In this document: one piece after another, positions 35,373-44,400 of the stretch
Layout of the letters: every line of letters starts with the position of its first letter
Position numbering within the stretch: the stretch's first letter is position 1
Assembly: GCF_034702125.1 (NCBI RefSeq)
Contig: NC_085867.1
Span: forward strand, 38,996,596-39,060,595
Source of the DNA: Engraulis encrasicolus
Taxonomy: Eukaryota > Chordata > Actinopteri > Clupeiformes > Engraulidae
Reading direction: 5' to 3'
DNA: 64,000 nt
Program-made: the position numbers and the translations under genes
The notes under the pieces: generated by a model
The model's input: the letters and a program-made list of their open reading frames with translations, nothing else
Databases searched by the model: none
Told to the model about the DNA's origin: nothing

Positions 35373-36476
35373 CTATTCAGACAAATTGCCTTGTCTTTGA
35401 CGAGGGATAATCATTGGGTAAGGGAAGGCACGAAATACGTCAATTTCATCTTCATCCTCCATCTGCAACTGTGCAGGTGTGTCCGTGTCATTGAAGGCCT
35501 CTCCGCCATACCGGAACCTGATGTGCCTCATCGTCAAGCCCTGTCTGTCACAGTAGGCCTTCATGAGTTTGCTGAGAGGTGTCCAGAGGTTCAGTTTAAA
35601 CTGCACAGGCCCGTCTGGCCCAACCACCTTGAGGTTGATGTGCTCGCTGTTTTGGTTTGTAAGGCTCATTGGGTAAGGGAAGGCCCGAAATACGTCAATT
35701 ACCTCTTCATCTTCCATCTGCAACTGTGCAGGTGTGTCCGTGTCATAGAAGGCCTCTCCGCCATACCGGAACCTGATGTGCCTCATCGTCAAGCCCTGTC
35801 TCTCACAGTAGGCCTTCATGAGTTTGCTAAGAGGTGTATGCCACTTAATTATAAACTGCACCACAGACTCGTCTTCTGGCCCAACTACCTTGAGGTTGAT
35901 GTGCTCACTGTTTTGGTTTGTAGGCCTAAGGCTCATTGGGTAAGGGATGGCATGAAATACGTCAATTACCTCTTCATCCTCCATCTGCAACTGTGCAGGT
36001 GTGTCCGTCTCATTGAAGGGCTGTCCGACAAATCGGAACCTGATTTGCCTCATGGTCAAGCCCTGTCTCTCACAGTAGGCCTTCATGAGTTTGCTAAGAG
36101 GTGTATGCCGCTTAATTTTAAACTGCACCACAGACTCATCTGGCCCAACTACCTTGATGTTGATGTGCTCGTTCTTTTGGTTTGTTAGGGCCATCATTGG
36201 GTAAGGGATGGCATGAAATACGTTAATTTCATCTTCATCCTCCATCTGCAACTGTGCAGGTGTGTCCGTCTCATTGAAGGGCTGTCCGTCAAATCGGAAC
36301 CTGATTTGCCTCATGGTCAAGCCCTGTCTCTCACAGTAGGCCTTCATGAGTTTGTCCAGAGGTGTCCAGAGGTTCAGTTTAAACTGCACCACAGACCCGT
36401 CTGGCCCAACCACCTTGAGGTTGATGTGCGCATTGCTTTCCGTTTTTCCGCCCTCCTTGGGATTCTCGCCGACCAT
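35373..36476 (-). CDS. Tandem tetra-SUMO protein (367 codons, single exon)
   Basis: One uninterrupted frame holds four head-to-tail SUMO-2/3-like domains (about residues 17-87, 103-174, 192-263 and 279-348), repeating every 87-88 residues. Each has the HIN(L/I)KVVGP start, the TPL(S/D)KLMKAYC(E/D)RQGLTMR helix and the [10 protein letters not shown] turn of SUMO-2/3. The N-terminus [14 protein letters not shown] also resembles SUMO-2/3, and its ATG (36476) has a good context (ACCATGG), so I prefer it to the in-frame ATG 35 codons upstream. After each domain the QQQTGG end of real SUMO is replaced by (I/F)PYPM plus a linker, and the C-terminus is [16 protein letters not shown]. Without diglycine it should neither be cut into monomers by SENP proteases nor conjugated. 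It may act as a ready-made poly-SUMO-like ligand. Vertebrate SUMO genes have introns, so this probably began as a retrocopy later amplified. Expression is not shown. Confidence 0.85.
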   Translation of the reverse strand: MVGENPKEGGKTESNAHINLKVVGPDGSVVQFKLNLWTPLDKLMKAYCERQGLTMRQIRFRFDGQPFNETDTPAQLQMEDEDEINVFHAIPYPMMALTNQKNEHINIKVVGPDESVVQFKIKRHTPLSKLMKAYCERQGLTMRQIRFRFVGQPFNETDTPAQLQMEDEEVIDVFHAIPYPMSLRPTNQNSEHINLKVVGPEDESVVQFIIKWHTPLSKLMKAYCERQGLTMRHIRFRYGGEAFYDTDTPAQLQMEDEEVIDVFRAFPYPMSLTNQNSEHINLKVVGPDGPVQFKLNLWTPLSKLMKAYCDRQGLTMRHIRFRYGGEAFNDTDTPAQLQMEDEDEIDVFRAFPYPMIIPRQRQGNLSE

Positions 36477-36808
36477 GGTTATTCTGTGCAGGCAGCCATG
36501 GAGAAGGAACTTTGATGGAGCCTCTAGACCTGAATACTTTACGACACTTGCATACACGTGCGACTTCTTGATGACGTACATTAAAATACCACGCCCACTT
36601 ACTGTTTTGTCTGTGTGTGATTGGCTAGTTTCTGAGATGTCGTCAGATCTTCTCGAGAGCGTACGATTCGAGAGAGAGAAGCATTATCGGCGTTGTTGCA
36701 CCTAGCACTAGCTAGTTACATTAGCCTCTGGTTGAACACTAAAATAAACAGCGAGGAATCAGTGTTTTAATTATCACAAGAGCAACACATTGTACATTCA
36801 GTTTTAAA
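36477..36808. promoter_or_regulatory. Divergent promoter region between the tetra-SUMO gene and TXNL1
   Basis: 332 bp separates the two start codons. It contains an E-box-like CACGTG (36555-36560), a CRE-like TGACGT (about 36572) and an inverted CCAAT (ATTGG, 36620-36624). No TATA box is obvious at either start. The motifs are short and suggestive only. Confidence 0.5.
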
Positions 36809-39800
36809 ATGGTTGGCGTCAAAGTCATCGGCCAAGATTCAGATTTCCAATCTGAATTAACAGGCGCCGGCTCCAGACTGGCTGTGGTGAAGTTCACTAT
36901 GGCAGGGTAAGGCTCAAAATCTACTATCAGGCCTTGTACATTTGTGTGCAAGTAATTAGCTCAACTAGCTAGTTTGCCACACACTTGGGTTTGTGTTTGT
37001 GTGGATTGAATGTATGACAGCAATACGTGAAGCACTGTAACAGTACCGTTGAAAGAATACAAGTTGATTTCTGGTCACTAAGGAATATCATTTTGTAGCT
37101 AGGCTAACCAACAAAGAGATGTGTTTGGTACGCTAAGCTAACCTGTTAGCTCAGGGCTAAACCAGTGTGTTAGCCGAGGTGTAGAACTAGGATTTAACCC
37201 AAGTATGCTATTGGCTATGACATAGCAAAATGACAAGCTAGTGCGCTAACTAGGCTACCGAGAGCTGTCAGCAAGTCCCAAGTCAACAATGCAATGTTAC
37301 ATTATTTTTTAATTTTGTGTAGTAACAAGCAGTTCCTAGCCGAAAATCACCCCTCTGTATCATTAGGATTATGAGATAACCTCAGTGTTCCAGAGTTTGC
37401 ACTGCCACAGTTACGTTTGCACTCTGTTTTTGAAGATCAAGAAGTCTATCTCAAGTAGCCTACATTATCTAATAATCAGTAATCGATGCAGTGGCGTGTG
37501 TCTACAAGCTTATGTTGCTCTCTAATCTCACATTCCACATTTGTCATACTAATGTGGCTATACAACCACAATAACCCATGTTTTCAAGTACATAGTCCAT
37601 AGGTGTAACCTGGTTGTGCGTATCTGTCAGAACCAGGAAGGGGGTTGGTTTCATTTTAAAGTACAAGGCTGCTGTGATAATGTAGAATGAAACAATACGT
37701 GATCAAAGCCTTATCTGACATAAAAACGTCACCTATTGACAGAGTGATGTGAAAATATGTGGTCTGCTATATTCAGAATGTACTGAATATTCTTCTAAAA
37801 CTTAATATTGAATGGCACATGTGCAGTCGTTAACAAGGAATCATTGTACACTTGGCATGAGCAAGCTTTAAAAAAAATGTATGTTGGCGTTGTTTGTTCT
37901 GTTCTGTCATAACAGGTGCAGGCCTTGCGTCAGAATACAACCTGCTTTCAACATGTTGAGCAGCAAGTACCCTCAAGTTGTTTTCCTGGAAGTTGATGTC
38001 CATGTCTGTCAGGTATGCTAACACAGGGGGATTAAATATCACAGAAAACTTGTATTCATTACAACGGCACAAACTTGAAGGACAAAAGTAAACCGTGCTT
38101 TCTCATGGCCCTGCTAATTAAACAAATTGGTTTTTCACAGGCCACCGCCGCTGCCAACAACATTTCTGCAACGCCAACGTTTCTGTTCTTCCGAAACAAA
38201 GTACGCGTTGATCAGTACCAAGGCGCTGATGCGGCGGGACTGGAGGAGAAAATAAAACAGCACGTAGAAAATGACCCGGGGAGCAATGAGGACTCAGACA
38301 TTCCAAAGGGATATGTGAGTATTTTGGTGGAGACAAGTGTTTTACAAGTGCATATGATGCTCCTCAAGTGTGTCATGTTGGTGTTTTGGTTCTGTCTAGC
38401 TTAAGGGGCCTATACTACAAAGCTGGTTCAGGATAAGTTAAGGTTTAGTTCAGAGGTAAATCATCTAATAGAAGAGCCTGGAGTCCTCATTTTCTTAAGA
38501 AAGGCTCTTGTATTAGATTAGATTAACCAGCTTTGTAGTATAGGCCCACGGTGTAGTGCTGTGTGCTTCAAAGAGTGGTAAACCAGAAAGGTTAGCTCAA
38601 AGCAAGTCGAACCTATTTATTTGTTTTGCTAGAAAGGAAATGCTCTATCCTCTATTTTGTCACTAATCCACTTCTTGGAAAATATCCAAAGGTGCTAGAG
38701 AGTAGCATTTTTCTGAATCCATGTTTGGTATATGATCTGTGGGATATCTGATATGTGAGGTAACTGATCTGGGATGTATCTGATTTGTGATATTGAGATG
38801 GGTGAAATGGCAGTCACTATATGTTTCTTGTCTCTGTCAGTGTGGTCAGAGGATTGTACATTCGAAGAAGTTCTTAGGTTTTTGAAGACTGCAGTCATTG
38901 CAGCATTTGCCCACATAAAAACTCTTGCCATATTAAGAGTGGCATGTCCTTTTTGCAAGCTTTTTGCTTTGAAGGCTTATTTTGCAACAAGCAACGGTCA
39001 AATCTCTAAAACTGGTGATTTTGTTTGTTTCAGATGGACCTCATGCCATTTGTAAACAAAGCAGGATGCGAGTGCCTGAATGAGAGTGATGACTGCGGCT
39101 TTGACAACTGCTTAATCAAAGACACATCCTTCCTCGAGTCTGACTGTGACGAGCAGGTATGTACAATTACAAATGCAGATTTGAAAGCACTTCGAGTCAA
39201 ACCTGGGTCCCTGGTGTAACAGCGTAGTGCCCTACCGTTTGAGCCACAGCTGGGCCCTGATCAAGCTTCTGTTGTGATGCATTTAGTTTCTTGTATTTAT
39301 TCACTAAGTTGGACAGGACACTTTGGGATTTTTTGGTGTGAACGCTAACAAAACATTCTGCCGTATTGACTGGGGGGGGGGGGTTACAAGGACACAAAAA
39401 CGGATGAATTCTACTTGACTCTTGCTGTAGAACAGTGGTTCCCAACCTTTTTCTTCAGGGACCCATATTTTTACCATTGTAAGCTTTGGGGACCCAATAG
39501 CGCGAGCGCCCGCACGTGAGGGAGTCACATGATACTCTGTTTCCTGTGAAAACTCATTAATCAATAATCATTAATCAATAAATGTTTAATGGATCACTTA
39601 CATTTTGTTGCTTCTCTGCATGTATTAGTTAAATGCTTTGTCATGTATGCAACATGGGCTATATATGGTATTAAAATCAAACCCCTTAAAATCAAGAGGG
39701 CTTCGCGACCCACTGTGGATCTTTGGCGACCCATAGGTTGGGTCCCGACCCATAGGTTGGGAACCACTGCTGTAGAACATGGTGAGGTGAACCGGAGAAT

Positions 39801-41453
39801 TCCGGCCATTTGGGCAAGATATCTTATCTGATTCTGGCCAAGGGATAATGGCTAAAGGGGACCCTGCGAGAAATGTTCATGTGCACTGACTGCGCAAAGT
39901 TGTTCAATTGCGCTGTTTTCAATGAAAGCGGGAGGCAGCGGGCAAACGTTTAATCTTCTATGAAGCTTTTAGCGTGTATCAAAATGCTTCAGAGTAAATT
40001 GGCTTGCTGTTTGGGCACATACAACGAACTCCAATTGGTCATTTTAGCATTAGCTAGCACAGATGATGCATTTGGAGATTTCAGAAATGGCACACCTACC
40101 TCTCCCAACTTCCATCTTCCAGACGTCCTTAGAAATTGATCGCAGAAGTCATACATTGTGGTAAACCATTTTCTTTTTGTCCACCAAAAACGACCCTCAG
40201 GAACTGAACTATACACATGGCTTTGTTTGTTATTGTTTCGTAGCAGACAGCTGACTGGTTTCAACACCCACATTTTTGCCGCAATGTCAGTGTCACATGA
40301 CTGCTGGAAACACCCTATTCTCTGTAGGCTAAATCATCAGGATCGCGCTGTAAAAGATCCCTCTCCGTGTAGCACATACTGTCTTCCTCCGTGGTCAGTG
40401 CAATACAATGTCCACATCTGTACCACCATGTCTCCCCACTGCGTGACCTAGCTCTCTGGATCCTCGGTTTGAGCCATCCTCGCTGCGTCTTGTGCCAACA
40501 ACTCCTCATCTGTATACTTGTGTTCAAAAAGATAACCCCGACCATCAAACTCTTCCATTCCTACATCAGAATCTGACGAACTATCCATCTCAAAATTGCG
40601 AACAGTATACTTCTGAAGGCGCCTCTCTCCTGCAGCTGAATAATGAGCAAATGTCCGCTGCTTCCAGCAGTCACGCGACACTTTGACAAACATGGCAAAC
40701 ATGGGTGTTGAAACCAGTCAGCTGTCTGGTACGAAACAATAACAAACATAGACACGTGTATAGTTCAGTTCCTGAGAGTCGTTTTTGGTGGACAAAAACA
40801 AAATGGATTGCTATAATGTATGACTTCTGCAATCAATTTCTAAGGACGTCTGTGGAAGACGGAAGTTGGGAGAGGTAGATGCGCTATTTCTGAAATCTCC
40901 ATATGTATCATGTCTGTGCTAGCTAATCAGTCCCTCCAGGATTTTGCACAGGGATTTTGTGATTTTTGCGAGTCAAAATGTCTGATTTTGTGGCGGCATT
41001 TTCTCATTTTTTGCAAAGATTTTGCTGCGGATTTTCTCATTTTTTGACAAAGATTTTGCACCCCTTTCTGGATTTTTTTGGTAACTGAAAACCACAATCA
41101 GTCTAAGCAGGCTTAAGACAAAAGAGAGAGAGATTCAGAAACACACTTCCTATATAATAGAATAATACAATATTGACAATAATATTATATAACAAAATAT
41201 ATTGTCAAAAACTGCCAGAGCGTCTTATAAGCCAGTGCGTCCAATGTGTAAAAAAAAAAAATCATGGCCGCGACACTCATAAATCTCTGTCGATATTTTA
41301 GAACGACTTCGGGGGAAAACGGGACTGCGCGTTATGAAAAAATACTTGTGGGTATAGCCTACCAGTAGGCTAATGAAGAGCGTCGCGGGGTACAGCCAGG
41401 TTGTACCGCTGCAACGCGGCTTACAATGGCTGCACCTGTTGGACATGCGACGC

Positions 41454-41492
<39 letters not shown>

Positions 41493-44400
41493 GCTCGTAT
41501 TGCACGCTGTTACATATTATTTGCTTGAACACAACTGCAAAAAACGCTTGCCAAGTGATGGCATACACGCTCTCGTTGACATGGTTGTGTGCATGGTTGC
41601 ATGAATTCCGAGGCACAGACTTTATGTGCAATAACACAGTGAAATGCGTGGAAGGGCCGTTCACTTCCTATCCACACTTCCGAATCCTTTGCAATCGGCA
41701 GTGATTGTTATCAGAAGGCTTGTGCCTACGCATAGACATATACCCTTAAATTACAAACATAGCGAACATTGAAAAAAGATCCCAACGACCGTCAGGTAGC
41801 ATGCTCATGAAAGCGACAGGGGAGAGTGGAGAAGTTGCGCAAAAATGTAGGCCTAAAGATGTTTGCTACTGTGCGACAGCACCGCCACTATTTCATGACT
41901 GCATAGCCTACACTTCTTCGTCATGGATAAATGGGCAACAATACTTTTTCCAGCCAGGATTGCACTGATAAGTAGGCTACTGCTGTTAAAAAAAGGTCAC
42001 GGGTGTCCGACGCCTGCGTGTATAGTGAGGGAGGGGAGGCGAGAGACGCGGAGCAGCTGAGATGAGGGTCGACTTGCGAAATAGCAGGCAATTATTTTTT
42101 CAATGTTTCAGTGACATATTAACAAAAATGCTTCCTATTGGTTTTCGTCTCCGGTGGTATTGTAGTCACATTTTTATTTTTTGACGAAAATATAAATCAA
42201 TAAACTCCACAGAATGTTGAAGGGGACAAAGGGGAAAATTTTGCGGGAAAAATGCGGCTTTACAGGAATTACGTGGCATCGTGAAATTATGCGGAATATC
42301 ATTGAATTTGCATGAATCCACGCGATCGCTGAATCGCGAAAAACTGGAGGGACTGGCTAATGCTAAAATGACCAATTGGGGTTCGTTGTATGTGCCCAAA
42401 TAGTAAGCCAATTCACTCTGAAGCATTTTGATACACGCTAAAAGCTTCATCGAAGGTGGCAGGCGTTTGCCCGCTGCCTCCCGCTTTCATTGAAAACAGC
42501 GCAATTGAACAACTTTGCCCAGTGCGTATGAACATTTCTCGCAGGGTCCCCTTTAGCCATTATCCCTTGGCCAGAATCAGATAAGATATCCAGAGAATCG
42601 TATATGAGAGGGAGATAAAGAAGGCGGGTTATTTTCCGGTATCCACTTTACGCCGGGTGAACACCCCTTTAGGAGACCTTCGATTAGGAGACCTTCGGAG
42701 TCTTGAGGTTGAGAATAAATGGAGTCCCCTTAGCGCTGTAGATGGTGGTAGCTCACGTCTTGTGCAAACACCACGAAAAGAGAAGAAGAAGGAGGGACAA
42801 CGCCCCCTTACCCTTAGGAGACTGAATTTTGTCATGGAATTTCTGGAATATCATGGAATTTCATAAAAGTTTTTCCAGTCATGGAAAGTCATGGAATTTC
42901 ACCATTTTGCATGTACAGTCATGGAATATCATGGAATTTTCTTAACAGCTGTGTAAAAGCAAAACTTTTTTTTGTTTGGTGTATAACATTGTTTCTTACT
43001 GGTTATACTGCAACACTTTGCCAGAGACGGCTTGGTTTTTACGTTGTAATGTGCAACATTCTAGAATGCAATGAGCACACTGACGGCTCGTTGTCGGCTC
43101 TAAGGGTGAACATAAGGCCATTTCTTTTAACGGAAGTGGTCATGGAAATTCATTTTTTTAGGTCTGGAAAGTCATGGAAAATCATGGAATTTTATATCTG
43201 AGTTAGAGTGGGAACCCTGTATTATATATCCAACCTCTTTGAGATATCTTGCCAAAATGGCTGGAATTCTCCTTTAAGCTGAAATGTTTTGGCATTATTT
43301 CTACTTCATTTTCCCTTTTCACATATCTGCTAAAACCTGTGCTAGCTGAAAGTTTTCCCTTATGTTAATAGGCCGGCGCTCGTGGCCACGTAATGTCACG
43401 ATTGTCAGGTGACACTCCAACGTGGTGAATAATGGACCCCCACCCACCCGCAGTGCTGCTTATTTTTTGCGGCATTTTGCATTCTCCACCATACAGTACA
43501 TCATATTGTAAGAGAAGAAGAAGTAATAATAACTATAAGGCATGCGTCAAGTGCGCAGAGGCCACACATGGTTTTGAAAAAAGTTTTTCTCCGCACTGCA
43601 AGTTATGTGCTGACTCGACAAATCCTACTGTGAAAAATTGCAGTCTAGGCATACCTTCTGATTGTTCCGTACATTGTGCAAGTTTTTGACTCCTGAAATG
43701 TTTGGATCCATTGCTTTTTCAGCTCCTCATAACGATGGCCTTCAGCCAGCCTGTGAAGCTGTTCTCGATGAAGCTCCAGTCGTCTGAATTTGGTAGGCTC
43801 TATTTTTCTCTACTTCAACCACTAAAGTGTCCTGTACTTGTATGTCAACAAAACAAAGGAATGGAAGCTGTATGCAGTTTTGTTTGTTTTTCTGTTGTCG
43901 GTAGTCTACTAAGCGATCTAAATGGGTTGTTCCTTTTGTTAAATATCAATTATTTGCTTATTGCCATACGGCTACTCGCTTAAACTATTCGGGTGACCAC
44001 ATTTAATGACTACAATTTTTGCTAATTGTTCACTCTCTGCTGTGTAGCACATGCCCCCAAGATTGTGAAGATCTTCATCAACCTGCCCCGCTCGATGGAC
44101 TTTGACGACGCGGAGAGGAGCGAAGCCACACAGCAGTTCGACCTGGCCGAGGAGGACTACAAAGAGGATGGCCTCATCCCGCTGAGATACGTCAAGTTCC
44201 AGAACGTCAACAGTGTCACTGTATGTCGCTACTCTCTTAGGAACCTGCACTGTTTCATTTTCATGTGTCACTATTTCATTTTCATGTGTCACTATTTCAT
44301 TTTCATGTGTCTGTCTAACTGTGACTGGAGTCTGTGATGGCCGACCTGGACCCCGTTTCTCAAAAGCATTTTTGCTAATCTGTTAGCAACTTACTTGGTT

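Larger units (their letters stand above)
39794..43272. mobile_element. Long-hairpin transposon with two younger elements inside its right arm
   Basis: The left arm (39794 to about 40300) is inverted on the right in three pieces: about 40640-40927, 42356-42590 and 43242-43272. Shared stretches include GGCCAAGGGATAATGGCTAA and GCGGGAGGCAGCGGGCAAAC in inverse. The gaps between right-arm pieces are exactly the insertions at 40928-42355 and 42591-43241. Without them the element is about 1.4 kb, with ~500-bp arms around a ~350-bp loop that carries a broken ORF. Confidence 0.75.

Noticed and set aside
35334..36188. Plus-strand 284-codon frame opposite the SUMO array
   Set aside because: Antisense shadow of the repeated SUMO units; it matches no family, while the minus strand gives clear SUMO domains.
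36477..36581. Upstream in-frame ATG extending the tetra-SUMO protein by 35 residues
   Set aside because: The downstream ATG has a better context and the N-terminus after it matches SUMO-2/3. The extension matches nothing and overlaps promoter-like motifs.
43432..43689. Cys-rich 85-codon frame in TXNL1 intron 4
   Set aside because: The Cys spacing does not fit a zinc finger I can name, and it is short and intronic; probably chance.
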